Shown: positions 11,183-22,754 of the stretch, piece after piece
How the letters are laid out: the number at the start of each line of letters is the position of its first letter
Numbering within the stretch: position 1 is the first letter of the stretch
The notes under the pieces: model-generated
The model's database searches: none
Told to the model about the DNA's origin: nothing
Seen by the model: the letters and a program-made list of their open reading frames with translations, nothing else
Program-made: the position numbers and the translations under genes
Assembly: GCF_029784155.1 (NCBI RefSeq)
Contig: NC_073691.1
Span: forward strand, 28,625,976 to 28,689,975
Length of the DNA stretch: 64,000 bases
Direction of reading: 5' to 3'
From: Uranotaenia lowii
Lineage: Eukaryota > Arthropoda > Insecta > Diptera > Culicidae

Positions 11183-11890
11183 ACCTATTCTGTTAAAGAT
11201 ACTGCTCATGGACCTGGCTAGATGGTGAAGTTTTAAATATCTTCTATCTGCTGCGTACTTTTTCAAGCTGTACGGAGTGTAGAAAAATTTTAAATTTTAG
11301 CTTAATAAACAGTTTTTTCACTTACCTTCATCGCTTACGTTGTTGTTACTCGATGCTGGTCAATTGCAAATTCAAAATTGCACCGTTCAAAATCATGCTA
11401 ATTCCGACGACCCACTCGGCTGCAAAGAACAAACCCTGGGCCACCGATTCCGAAGGCCTAAATTTTCACCTTTTTCAACCCAGCACAGAATACTTCCAAA
11501 AATGCCTCTATATAATCTTCGACTCATTTCCGATCCCCCCTCGAACAAAATTCCGTCCACACATTCGACCGAATCAAAAGAAGAGCCCCAATTGCTCAAT
11601 TAATTAGCTAATTGTTTTTCAAAATTACAAAATTTTAATAAATGTCAACAAACTCTGCACGCTCAACGTTCGTTTGTTTAACTTACAGCCTTAAATGGTA
11701 TAGATTTTTTTCAGTGCATGTTTGCTCTCGCCCCTTTCTAGTGAGCAAATTTGGTGATTTTGTCGGTCCCGACGGCAACGGCCCTATTTTTCTCACCCTC
11801 ATACTAACCCCCGGTGCGGTATGAAAGTGATCAAACGCGTGAGCATTTTCACTATACTCGCGATTGCTGCGGATGCCCTAAACCTTTAAA
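11183..11890. other. Interior of the DNA element, no transposase seen
   Basis: Overlapping plus-strand frames of 84-87 codons at 11340-11607 have no recognisable motif. This interior separates the Gln-rich fragment from the element's right subterminal repeats. Confidence 0.4.
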
Positions 11891-12127
11891 TATTTAAGTG
11901 TTCCAAAAACCTGTTGGGAGTCTGCAATTACATTAATAAAATATTAATTTCATTTTTTTGCATTTTTTCTTTGCTTTTATATATAATAACACCTAAATTT
12001 TGCCCGGTTTTTGGATTTGAAAAATTGAAATCCATGCCCGGATTTTGCCAGGTTTTTTTTGAAAAAATGCCCGGAATTGCTAGGCCCGGACGGGAGTGGA
12101 AAAAATTCTGGCAACCTTAAGTTAGAC

Positions 12128-13403
12128 AGATGGAACGAGTCTGAGCAAACGACAGACAAACGATATGATGAATGGTTTCGTTCAACGGGATGACTTTGTA
12201 ATGAGATGAGTGTTTCTGATAGAGCAGTTGATTTTCCGCTTTGGATTGATAGTTTTGGATTTTTTTTCGATAAATTAAATTTGAAATTTTCCTAGGGAAA
12301 ATATTGATTTTAAATTTCTCTCTTAATTTTTGCTCCATTTAAGGATGCCGCCATCCCGAAAAACCATTAGCCGGAATTTTAACCATCCAAACCACTTCGA
12401 CGCCACTCTCTGAATTTAAATGAAGATCCAAAGCCTATTTAAGGCGCCCACTATCACCATTCCCACTCGCAAACAACAACGGCAAAAATACGACGATGTT
12501 CCCATTCTTAAACGCCAAGCCATGTGAAGAGGCGACATAATAGAATCTCATTTCGGGGTGCCACCGAAAATAATAAAAGTTTCCACCTCCATTCCTTTGC
12601 AACATTTCTTCCCAACCCAAAAGATTTTCCTTCCAGCCAGCTCAGGGAAAATGGCTGGTAAACAAGCTTGTCAGAAACTGCCTTCCTTCTCTTTGGAAAT
12701 GGCTGTTCATTATCAGCCTCCGTATAATTATAATCCTGTATAGGGAGGGAAGTTCCTCACCCACACTTTTTCTCACCCTCATCTTGGAGGAAATGTTTTT
12801 AAGGTTACAGAAAATTCCACCCTCCCCCAACGTCTTTCGGTTAAAAGACATTGGATAGCTACCTTTTTGGCCAAGGCTAGGCCACACCACGAGTTTAGAG
12901 TATCTTGAGCAACTTTGTTTCCAAATCCATTTTGGGAACGAAAAAGGTGAGGAATTGGACTTAAATTTACATCCTAAAGAGAGTATGGGGTTGTTTGCGG
13001 AACTGTCGGAATCCATAAGGTGCAGGGGAGAAGAATTAATAATGAGAATTGACGATGTATGGTGTTTAAATGTATCCACCTTCTTCAAACTAATTTTTCT
13101 AAATTATTTTTTATTTGTATTTCTTTATATCGAGCCTTAACATTGTTCACAAATTTTTTTTGTTTTCTCCAGTTCATGATTCCAGATATTTTTAAATTTT
13201 TTTTTCTTCCTCGACATACTGCTGTTTCTCAACTTCTAATCCTGATCCTGCTCCAATTCCCAATTCGTAAAGCCATATATCCAATTGATTATTTTTGGAA
13301 TTTTTAAAAAAATTTCTCAGCTTTTAATGTTAAGTCATATGCGTTATTTACAAAAAAAAATTTCCAATCTTTGAAATTTTTTCTTATTTTCGGGATTTTC
13401 GAG
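12128..13403. other. Unique sequence between a DNA element and the first satellite
   Basis: Mixed composition; 12340-13050 is somewhat richer in GC than usual here. Its longest frame is 148 codons on the minus strand (12642-13088) with no recognised motif. I see no repeat or RNA gene. Confidence 0.4.
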
Positions 13404-16282
13404 ATTTTTGTCATTTTTGTCATTTTTGTCATTTTTGTCATTTTTGTCATTTTTGTCATTTTTGTCATTTTTGTCATTTTTGTCATTTTTGTCATATTTG
13501 TCATATTTTTCATTTTTGTCATTTTGTCATTTTTGTCATTTTTGTCATTTTTGTCATTTTTGTCATTTTTGTTATTTTTGTCATTTTTGTCATTTTTGTC
13601 ATTTTTGTCATTTTTGTCATTTTTGTCATTTTTGTCATTTTTGTCATTTTTGTCATTTTTGTCATTTTTGTCATTTTTGTCATTTTTGTCATTTTTGTCA
13701 TTTTTGTCATTTTTGTCATTTCTGTCATTTTTGTCATTTTTGTCATTTTTGTCATTTTTGTCATTTTTGTCATTTTTGTCATTTTTGTCATTTTTGTCAT
13801 TTTTGTCATTTTTGTCATTTTTGTCATTTTTGTCATTTTTGTCATTTTTGTCATTTTTGTCATTTTTGTCATTTTTGTCATTTTTGTCATTTTTGTCATT
13901 TTTGTCATTTTTGTCATTTTTGTCATTTTTGTCATTTTTGTCATTTTTGTCATTTTTGTCATTTTTGTCATTTTTGTCATTTTTGTCATTTTTGTCATTT
14001 TTGTCATTTTTGTCATTTTTGTCATTTTTGTCATTTTTGTCATTTTTGTCATTTTTGTCATTTTTGTCATTTTTGTCATTTTTGTCATTTTTGTCATTTT
14101 TGTCATTTTTGTCATTTTTGTCATTTTTGTCATTTTTGTCATTTTTGTCATTTTTGTCATTTTTGTCATTTTTGTAATTTTTGTAATTTTTGTCATTTTT
14201 GTCATTTTTGTCATTTTTGTCATTTTTGTCATTTTTGTCATTTTTGTCATTTTTGTCATTTTTGTCATTTTTGTCATTTTTGTCATTTTTGGCACTTTTG
14301 TCATTTTTGCCATTTTTGTCATTTTTGTCATTTTTGTCATTTTTGTCATTTTTGTCATTTTTGTCATTTTTTGTCATTTTTGTCATTTTTGTCATTTTTG
14401 TCATTTTTGTCATTTTTGTCATTTTTGTCATTTTTGTCATTTTTGTCATTTTTGTCATTTTTGTCATTTTTGTCATTTTTGTCATTTTTGTCATTTTTGT
14501 CATTTTTGTCATTTTTGTCATTTTTGTCATTTTTGTCATTTTTGTCATTTTTGTCATTTTTGTCATTTTTGTCATTTTTGTCATTTTTGTCATTTTTGTC
14601 ATTTTTGTCATTTTTGTCATTTTTGTCATTTTTGTCATTTTTGTCATTTTTGTCATTTTTGTCATTTTTGTCATTTTTGTTATTTTTGTCATTTTAGTCA
14701 TTTTTGTCATTTTTGTCATTTTTGTCATTTTTGTCATTTTTGTCATTTTTGTCATTTTTGTCATTTTTGTCATTTTTGTCATTTTTGTCATTTTTGTCAT
14801 TTTTGTCATTTTTGTCATTTTTGTCATTTTTGTCATTTTTGTCATTTTTGTCATTTTTGTCATTTTTGTCATTTTTGTCATTTTTGTCATTTTTGTCGTT
14901 TTTGTCAATTTTGTCATTTTTGTCATTTTTGTCATTTTTGTCATTTTTGTCATTTTTGTCATTTTTGTCATTTTTGTCATTTTTGTCATTTTTGTCATTT
15001 TTGTCATTTTTGTCATTTTTGTCATTTTTGTCATTTTTGTCATTTTTGTCATTTTTGTCATTTTTGTCATTTTTGTCATTTTTGTCATTTTTGTCATTTT
15101 TGTCATTTTTGTCATTTTTGTCATTTTTGTCATTTTTGTCATTTTTGTCATTTTTGTCATTTTTGTCATTTTTGTCATTTTTGTCATTTTTGTCATTTTT
15201 GTCATTTTTGTCATTTTTGTCATTTTTGTCATTTTTGTCATTTTTGTCATTTTTGTCATTTTTGTCATTTTTTGTAATTTTTGTCATTTTTGTCATTTTT
15301 GTAATTTTTGTCATTTTTGTCATTTTTGTCATTTTTGTCATTTTTGTCATTTTTGTAATTTTTGTAATTTTTGTCATTTTTGTCATTTTTGTCATTTTTG
15401 TCATTTTTGTCATTTTTGTCATTTTTGTCATTTTTGTCATTTTTGTAATTTTTGTCATTTTTGTCATTTTTGTCATTTTTGTCATTTGTGTCATTTTTGT
15501 CATTTTTGTCATTTTTGGAACTTTTGTCATTTTTGCCATTTTTGTCATTTTTGTCATTTTTGTCATTTTTGTCATTTTTGTCATTTTTGTCATTTTTGTC
15601 ATTTTTGTCATTTTTGTCATTTTTGTCATTTTTGTCATTTTTGTCATTTTTGTCATTTTTGTCATTTTCGTCATTTTTGTCATTTTTGTCATTTTTGTCA
15701 TTTTTGTCATTTTTGTCATTTTTCTCATTTTTGTCATTTTTGTCATTTTTGTTATTTTTGTTATTTTTGTCATTTTAGTCATTTTTGTCATTTTTGTCAT
15801 TTTTGTCATTTTTGTCATTTTTGTCATTTTTGTCATTTTTGTCATTTTTGTCATTTTTGTCATTTTTGTCATTTTTGTCATTTTTGTCGTTTTTGTCATT
15901 TTTGTAATTTTTGTCATTTTTGTCATTTTTGTCATTTTTGTCATTTTTGTCATTTTTGTCATTTTTGTCATTTTTGTCATTTTTGTCATTTTTGTCATTT
16001 TTGTCATTTTTGTCATTTTTGTCATTTTTGTCATTTTTGTCATTTTTGTCATTTTTGTCATTTTTGTCATTTTTGTCATTTTTGTCATTTTTGTCATTTT
16101 TGTCATTTTTGTCATTTTTGTCATTTTTGTCATTTTTGTCATTTTTGTCATTTTTGTCATTTTTGTCATTTTTGTCATTTTTGTCATTTTTGTCATTTTT
16201 GTCATTTTTGTCATTTTTGTCATTTTTGTCATTTTTGTCATGTTTGTCATTTTTGTCATTTTTGTCATTTTTGTCATTTTTT
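13404..16282 (+). repeat. 9-bp satellite (ATTTTTGTC)n, ~320 copies
   Basis: The tandem unit is ATTTTTGTC. Long perfect runs (for example about 13735-14165) are broken by sparse variants (GTAA, GCC, GTTA, TTAG, GTCG). Four variant groups occur twice in the same order: a double GTAA (14174 and 15355), GGMAC...GCC (14291 and 15517), GTTAT...TTAG (14691 and 15772) and GTCG (14895 and 15886). This shows an internal duplication of roughly 1.0-1.2 kb. Because the period is a multiple of three and a stop appears in only one of six frames, frames of hundreds of codons arise; these are not genes. Confidence 0.97.
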
Positions 16283-16300
16283 TTTTAGACATTGTTAAGG

Positions 16301-18636
16301 TTTCAGATTCAGATTTCAGATTCAGATTTCAGATTCAGATTTCAGATTCAGATTTCAGATTCAGATTTTAGATTCAGATTTCAGATTCAGATTTCAGATT
16401 CAGATTTCAGATTCAGATTTCAGATTCAGATTTCAGATTCAGATTTCAGATTCAGATTTCAGATTCAGATTTCAGATTCAGATTTCAGATTCAGATTTCA
16501 GATTCAGATTTCAGATTCAGATTTCAGATTCAGATTTCAGATTCAGATTTCAGATTCAGATTTCAGATTCAGATTTCAGATTCAGATTTCAGATTCAGAT
16601 TTCAGATTCAGATTTCAGATTCAGATTTCAGATTCAGATTTCAGATTCAGATTTCAGATTCAGATTTCAGATTCAGATTTCAGATTCAGATTTCAGATTC
16701 AGATTTCAGATTCAGATTTCAGATTCAGATTTCAGATTCAGATTTCAGATTCTGATTTCAGATTCAGATTTCAGATTCAGATTTCAGATTCAGATTTCAG
16801 ATTCAGATTTCAGATTCAGATTTCAGATTCAGATTTCAGATTCAGATTTCAGATTCAGATTTCAGATTCAGATTTCAGATTCAGATTTCAGATTCAGATT
16901 TCAGATTCAGATTTCAGATTCAGATTTCAGATTCAGATTTCAGATTCAGATTTCAGATTCAGATTTCAGATTCAGATTTCAGATTCAGATTTCAGATTCA
17001 GATTTCAGATTCAGATTTCAGATTCAGATTTCAGATTCAGATTTCAGATTCAGATTTCAGATTCAGATTTCAGATTCAGATTTCAGATTCAGATTTCAGA
17101 TTCAGATTTCAGATTCAGATTTCAGATTCAGATTTCAGATTCAGATTTCAGATTCAGATTTCAGATTCAGATTTCAGATTCAGATTTCAGATTCAGATTT
17201 CAGATTCAGATTTCAGATTCAGATTTCAGATTCAGATTTCAGATTCAGATTTCAGATTCAGATTTCAGATTCAGATTTCAGATTCAGATTTCAGATTCAG
17301 ATTTCAGATTCAGATTTCAGATTCAGATTTCAGATTCAGATTTCAGATTCAGATTTCAGATTCAGATTTCAGATTCAGATTTCAGATTCAGATTTCAGAT
17401 TCAGATTTCAGATTCAGATTTCAGATTCAGATTTCAGATTCAGATTTCAGATTCAGATTTCAGATTCAGATTTCAGATTCAGATTTCAGATTCAGATTTC
17501 AGATTCAGATTTCAGATTCATATTTCAGATTCAGATTTCAGATTCAGAATTGAGATTCAGATTTCAGATTCAGATTTCAGATTCAGATTCCAGATTCAGA
17601 TTTCAGATTCAGATTTCAGATTCAGATTTCAGATTCAGATTTCAGATTCAGATTTCAGATTCAGATTTCAGATTCAGATTTCAGATTCAGATTTCAGATT
17701 CAGATTTCAGATTCAGATTTCAGATTCAGATTTCAGATTCAGATTTCAGATTCAGATTTCAGATTCAGATTTCAGATTCAGATTTCAGATTCAGATTTCA
17801 GATTCAGATTTCAGATTCAGATTTCAGATTCAGATTTCAGATTCAGATTTCAGATTCAGATTTCAGATTCAGATTTCAGATTCAGATTTCAGATTCAGAT
17901 TTCAGATTCAGATTTCAGATTCAGATTTCAGATTCAGATTTCAGATTCAGATTTCAGATTCAGATTTCAGATTCAGATTTCAGATTCATATTTCAGATTC
18001 AGATTTCAGATTCAGAATTGAGATTCAGATTTCAGATTCAGATTTCAGATTCAGATTCCAGATTCAGATTTCAGATTCAGATTTCAGATTCAGATTTCAG
18101 ATTCAGATTTCAGATTCAGATTTCAGATTCAGATTTCAGATTCAGATTTCAGATTCAGATTTCAGATTCAGATTTCAGATTCAGATTTCAGATTCAGATT
18201 TCAGATTCAGATTTCAGATTCAGATTTCAGATTCAGATTTCAGATTCAGATTTCAGATTCAGATTTCAGATTCAGATTTCAGATTCAGATTTCAGATTCA
18301 GATTTCAGATTCAGATTTCAGATTCAGATTTCAGATTCAGATTTCAGATTCAGATTTCAGATTCAGATTTCAGATTCAGATTTCAGATTCAGATTTCAGA
18401 TTCAGATTTCAGATTCAGATTTCAGATTCAGATTTCAGATTCAGATTTCAGATTCAGATTTCAGATTCAGATTTCAGATTCAGATTTCAGATTCAGATTT
18501 CAGATTCAGATTTCAGATTCAGATTTCAGATTCAGATTTCAGATTCAGATTTCAGATTCAGATTTCAGATTCAGATTTCAGATTCAGATTTCAGATTCAG
18601 ATTTCAGATTCAGATTTCAGATTCAGATTTCAGATT
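16301..18636 (+). repeat. 13-bp satellite (TTTCAGATTCAGA)n, ~180 copies
   Basis: The tandem unit is TTTCAGATTCAGA, starting 18 bases after the 9-bp array. It is nearly perfect apart from a cluster of three variants (CATATTTCAG, CAGAATTGAG, GATTCCAG) at 17516-17590. The same cluster recurs at 17984-18058, each variant displaced by exactly 468 bp, or 36 units. The plus strand has no stop in any frame, giving a spurious 789-codon frame. It decays over 18637-18760. Confidence 0.97.
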
Positions 18637-18760
18637 CCTGATTTCAGGTTTAGATTGCTGATTTCAGATTCAGATTTCAGATTTCAAAATTCAGAATTAG
18701 ATATCAAATTTTGGATTCAGATTTCAGACTCAGATTTTTATATTTGGGATTTCAATTTCG
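18637..18760 (+). repeat. Decayed edge of the 13-bp satellite
   Basis: Irregular words such as TCAGATTTCAGATTT and GATTTCAGACTCAG continue the unit with point changes and indels before the sequence becomes unique. Confidence 0.75.
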
Positions 18761-20200
18761 AATTTTATATTATTTATCCTGATCAGTTTTAAATTTCAAA
18801 TGGAAAATTCATGTTTGTTTTCAAATAATCTCAATTAAATGTTGTTGACTAACCTTGAAGCGAAACAAGAAAATGAAAAAAAATTCAGAGACAAATATAC
18901 AATCTGTACATATTCTGCAAATGTTGCTTCGCTAGCTTGCAACGAAAATCGAGCGCGGAACTTGTTTCAATTAAAATTTCCAATTATGCGATGCACCAAA
19001 TGAGCAACAATTATTTACACTTTAGTAATCGAAATTTCGGATACCATTCTATTCCAGAACGATTCGATTCAGTTCGACTTCCAAATTTACACATATGAAC
19101 CTATCGGTGTATGATGAATTTGCCAGTTTAGAGCAACTCCTCATCCCAATTTCGACTATCAAGCCGTGATACAATAGTTAGTAACATCCGGTGCAGTTCC
19201 AATTATCCGTTCTAGGGGAAAGTCGTTTATCGATGGCCATGATTCTAGGACAGGCAGATCCTACTGGATCGACGGAAACGAAGGAAAAAGTTCCGGTTAC
19301 TGATTGCAATTATTGTTCTTCGCGCGATGCACGATGATTGGTGAAATTAGATTGGAAAATCCCAAAGCGCGACAACGAAGGACAACGTGGGCGCGATTCG
19401 TGCCTGATGGATTTTCATCTGCTGCTGAATCCAGGCAGGTGCTTTCTGCGGTTGCAGCAAGTCAATCGCATCTTTCTAGGGTCTCATCTGGCAATTGGTC
19501 GGCTGTTTGAAGGATCTGTTCCGATGCCTTCGATGCTGAAGGTTGCACAGTCCAGGAAAAGTTTTCCAACCAACCGGTAACAGAGTGACGGGACTCAATT
19601 TATTTGGCTGTCGCGAAACTATCGACGAAAATGTTTGCCCAGAGGGAAATGAAAGTGTTGCCAAGAAAGTGAAATGTTCTTCAAATGTGTTTTGGAAACA
19701 GTTTGCAGTACTGTGTACTTATTGAAAAATCTGCCAAGTATTTGTATTCAAATACGCATTCCATAGAACTCTATCCAACATAAACTCTAAGTTTAGATAA
19801 TTTGGTAACCATTTAAGTGGTTTTTTGAATCAAATGAAGATTTTTGTCGATGCATAGTTGGCACTATGAACAGCATCTTTTAAGTAGATAATCACGATAA
19901 TCAATGTAATCACAAGCACTTATGTTTAATGAAAATTTGTTGTCAGTGTTTGCTTGCATGGTGAAACTGAAAGCAAAGTTGATTGTTCAACAGTTCCAAT
20001 TTATTGCATGCAGATCGGTGGAAAACATACGCTCTAAGAGTGGAATTCACCCAAAGATCAGCATTTATTCCAATCATGGCATGCCGATATTAACACCTAA
20101 TTGGCACAGGATTCACACACTTTTGGCGTTAATGAGCTCTGCAACCGTTGGATTAGTCCTCCCAGCACAGCGTCTGTCTATAAAATAAAAAATCTTCACT
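18761..20200. other. Unique sequence before a decayed retrotransposon
   Basis: Section 19040-19700 is GC-richer, with overlapping frames of 60-80 codons on both strands; none has a recognised motif. It may be host DNA or a strongly decayed upstream part of the retrotransposon at 20270. Confidence 0.35.
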
Positions 20201-20269
20201 GTTGGCGATCCGGATCCAGCGTGTTAAACTGCCAGCCAAGGTTTTCGTCAACCATGCATATTTCAGCAT

Positions 20270-21440
20270 AGAGACTACTAGACAGGCTGAGGAAGAGGCG
20301 AGAAGATCAGTATTGCGCAGTGGTCACCCTTGACGTGAGGAACGCCTCCAAGAGCGTCAGCGATTGCGCTGTCGATCATTCTTATGAGTATTCCGGCATA
20401 TATATGTAGGATGGTGGAGTGAAACTTCCGTAACCGCCAACTACAGTGTATGGCCAGCGAGAGATTAGAAACAGTGAGCGTCTCGGCATGGGTTTAACGA
20501 AGATCGATACTTGGCCCGGTATTGTGGAACATTGTCTACGAAGAACTGCTAAGACTGCGTCTCCCCACGGCATGGAAATAAGACTAGTGGAATTCACCGA
20601 CGTCGTGGTTCTCCTTGAATTCCCGCTATTCCCCACAGTAGCGATCAAACAAGTGGAAAGTCGATGCACTCCTCCTCCTCCTTGCTTCTTACTCACCACA
20701 AGATCAAGATGATGCTCTTCACAAACCTGATATCAGCACAAACAAGAACGATTTCAGCTGGACCGTGCGCAATCGAAACCAAGCGTGCGATTAAGTACTT
20801 GGGGGAGATGACCGACGATCAGCTGAATTTCACAAGCCATGTCGATTACGAATGAAAAAGTGCGGCAATGGCAACGGCAGTCCTGCAGCGGGCTATTTCG
20901 AACAACTCAGCGATCTGCTACAACAGAAGGAGGTTGCCGACGAGCTTGACCTCGTCCATTCTGTGGTACGGAGCGGCAGCCTTGAGCAGGCAGTGCAATC
21001 TACAGAGGCTCTTCAGCGTGCAGCGGTTGATGAACCTGCGGGCTATCAGCGAATACCTAACGGTGTTAGCAGCTGATGTTGTGACGGGGGTCCTGCCCAA
21101 CTCGGTCTTGTTAAGTAAGATATTTTCTGCTAGTCATAGGCATAGGCACATGCCCCTGGCAGTACCAGTAGCACAGCTCGGAACGCGGCCGGTGGACTCA
21201 TAGCTTTATCCCTAACGTCGGATTTTGGATGTATCGGAAACTTGGAGAGGTGGATTTCTGTATGACGCAGTTCTTGACTGGTCACGGATGCTTCATGCAG
21301 TGGCAGCATCGGTGCGGCTTCGCCATTCCGTCCAACCTGCGGTGGCACAGTTGAGACCCCAGAGCACGCAGTATTCAACTGTCCATGGTTCAAAAGGGTC
21401 CGCAATAACATGCTTGCCGCGAACGGTGTGAAGCGTGACT
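20270..21440 (+). pseudogene. Decayed R1/Jockey-like non-LTR retrotransposon: RT C-terminal half and CCHC
   Basis: Across several frames the translation shows the order expected of an R1/Jockey-group reverse transcriptase. First comes YCAVVTLDVRNAS (RT palm motif A, 20308-20355). Then EFTDVVVLL (20589-20616) stands where FADDVVLL is expected, with the second catalytic Asp replaced by Val. Then come AIKYLGEMTDDQLNFTSHVD (20790-20850) and a WYGAAAL block (about 20960). Then FLTGHGCF (21270-21295), and TCGGTVETPEHAVFNCP (21338-21390), the C-terminal CCHC zinc motif with H-x4-C spacing. At least three frameshifts and stops separate these pieces, so the copy is dead and 5'-truncated. The clade call rests on remembered motifs, not a search. 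Confidence 0.8.
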
Positions 21441-21464
21441 TATTCGTAAGGGAGCATCTAAGTG

Positions 21465-22230
21465 GAGTGCGTCCTAGCAGTAAAGAATACAAAGATAGGA
21501 CTTAACTTTCAGCGTATGTCGAGCTGCTTGGAACGTCGCGTACGTGTGTAGTCCGTACTGTAACCGTCGCGGAGTAACCGAGTAGAACGCGCCCTCTGCG
21601 ACGGAGGTGGGGGGTTAAGACATGACCTTCTCCGCAGTCGAACTCGTAGTAGGAAGAGGATTCACGCCGCGGAATACTATCGGGTAGTGTGCTGTGACAG
21701 GCGCGAGTCTAGGATAAGCTGCTCTACATCGGTATACGTCGAGCAAAAAAGCCTAGGGTTGTCAGGCCCGAAGTTGTCAGCCAAAAGAAGGAGGAAAACC
21801 GGACCACAGTTGGAGTAGAATGCCCTTTCGGTGGGAGCTTTCGAGTCGAGTGCGTCCGATCCTAGCAGTAAAGCATGCGAAGATAGGACTTAACCTTTTG
21901 CGTATTTTTCTGAGAGCTTTTAGGTTTGTCGCGAACGCTCCATTGCCGCGGAGTATCCGAGTGGATTTCATTCCCTCTAACGGAAGCTGCGGGAATATAT
22001 CTTTACATACTCCGCAGTTTAACTCGTAGGGAGAAAAGTATTCTCACCACGAAATAATCTCGAATAAAGTGACGTTGTCGGCGGTTGGGTCATCCGAGTA
22101 AGTGTAGGATGACGTCTTCACCGATATCATCCGAGTAGTCAGCCCCAAACTTGTGGTTTCATAGGCAATCAAGCTGGACTTCGTGTTTGGCGTTCGGGAG
22201 TTCCTCAGTTCTGTGATATGGTTGCTACGT
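21465..22230 (+). repeat. Duplicated 3' region of the R1/Jockey-like element (~383-bp unit)
   Basis: GAGTGCGTCC..TAGCAGTAAAG and the following AAGATAGGACTTAAC occur at 21465 and again at 21848. CCGCAGT..AACTCGTAG likewise occurs at about 21632 and 22012. The two units are diverged and follow the retrotransposon coding remnants directly. They are best read as a duplicated 3' untranslated region or two tandem truncated copies. Confidence 0.65.
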
Positions 22231-22249
22231 AGGTGTGGTTCATCAATAA

Positions 22250-22496
22250 CTGAGTTTTTCTGTTAGTTTATATCACGTGTTGATGATTTCTAAAAGAAAT
22301 CATTAACAGTTTCGTTATTTATTGAGTAAGCTCTAAGAATATCAATCTAATCCAATTTTCAATCACTCCTAAGGATCAATTTATGGAACAGCCCTCAGTG
22401 GTCTCTATCCCGGCATATTAAACCACGACATACGATCACCTAATGGAGTGGCGCTGAACTCTTATACCTCCAAGGGATCGGACAGTGGCGGTTACA
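22250..22496 (+). other. Possible LTR end upstream of a primer-binding site
   Basis: The sequence immediately before the primer-binding-site-like stretch ends in GGCGGTTACA, compatible with an LTR ending in CA. The LTR start could not be fixed and no partner LTR was found. Confidence 0.25.
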
Positions 22497-22499
22497 TTT

Positions 22500-22517
22500 T
22501 GGCGCCCGACGTGGGAT
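22500..22517 (+). promoter_or_regulatory. Retrotransposon primer-binding-site-like sequence (plus strand)
   Basis: TGGCGCCCGACGTGGGAT resembles the TGGCGCCCAACGTGGGG-type primer-binding sites of insect Ty3/gypsy elements (complementary to a tRNA 3' end, lysine-type by similarity). No gag or pol frame follows, so this would be a relic. Confidence 0.4.
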
Positions 22518-22754
22518 GGTGTCAAGAGTATTCACTAGACTCATGATTCTGTAAGATGCTGGATGCACTCGGTGTTTTCTCGATTTAGTTATAATTATAA
22601 ACTTGGCAATTTTCTGTAGGTTTGGGAGAAATCCTCTCAGCAAAAAGAACTTTTTGACGCTTTCACAGCATCGTTATCGAGTAGTTAAGTTTGAATACAG
22701 CTACTTCGATTTCTTGCTTTTTTACTTGTCCCAAACCTAAGGGTGGCTATTTTG
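22518..22754. other. Unassigned stretch after the plus-strand primer-binding-site relic
   Basis: AT-rich, no coding. Presumed leader of the relic LTR element, but nothing in the sequence proves it. Confidence 0.3.

Larger units (their letters stand above)
9894..12119. mobile_element. Composite DNA element with CCGGGCAA-rich ends, 8-bp duplication
   Basis: The left end reads TAAGCTTGCCAGAT and the right end, read inward, TAAGGTTGCCAGAA (12 of 14 identical). AGTTAGAC lies on each side (9886-9893 and 12120-12127). Both ends carry clusters of the short word CCGGGCAA/TTGCCCGG (9906-10015 and 11995-12095), a subterminal-repeat arrangement typical of transposase binding. An 8-bp duplication fits hAT or P-group elements, but the TAAG terminus is not a standard hAT end, so I leave the superfamily open. 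A second, younger element (10217-10692) sits inside. A diverged copy of the left end recurs inverted at about 32570-32657. No transposase recognised. Confidence 0.8.

Noticed and set aside
12642..13088. 148-codon minus-strand frame as a gene
   Set aside because: Low-complexity Ser/Asn composition, no motif, no conserved start context; could be chance in a moderately GC-rich patch.
13371..16371. Very long reading frames (up to 702 codons) as protein-coding genes
   Set aside because: They are translations of a 9-bp tandem repeat, open on both strands at once, with no non-repeat domain.
16292..18661. 789-codon frame rich in FRFQIQISDSD as a coiled or structural protein
   Set aside because: It is the 13-bp satellite read through its three phases (39-bp protein period); no promoter, start context or non-repeat domain.
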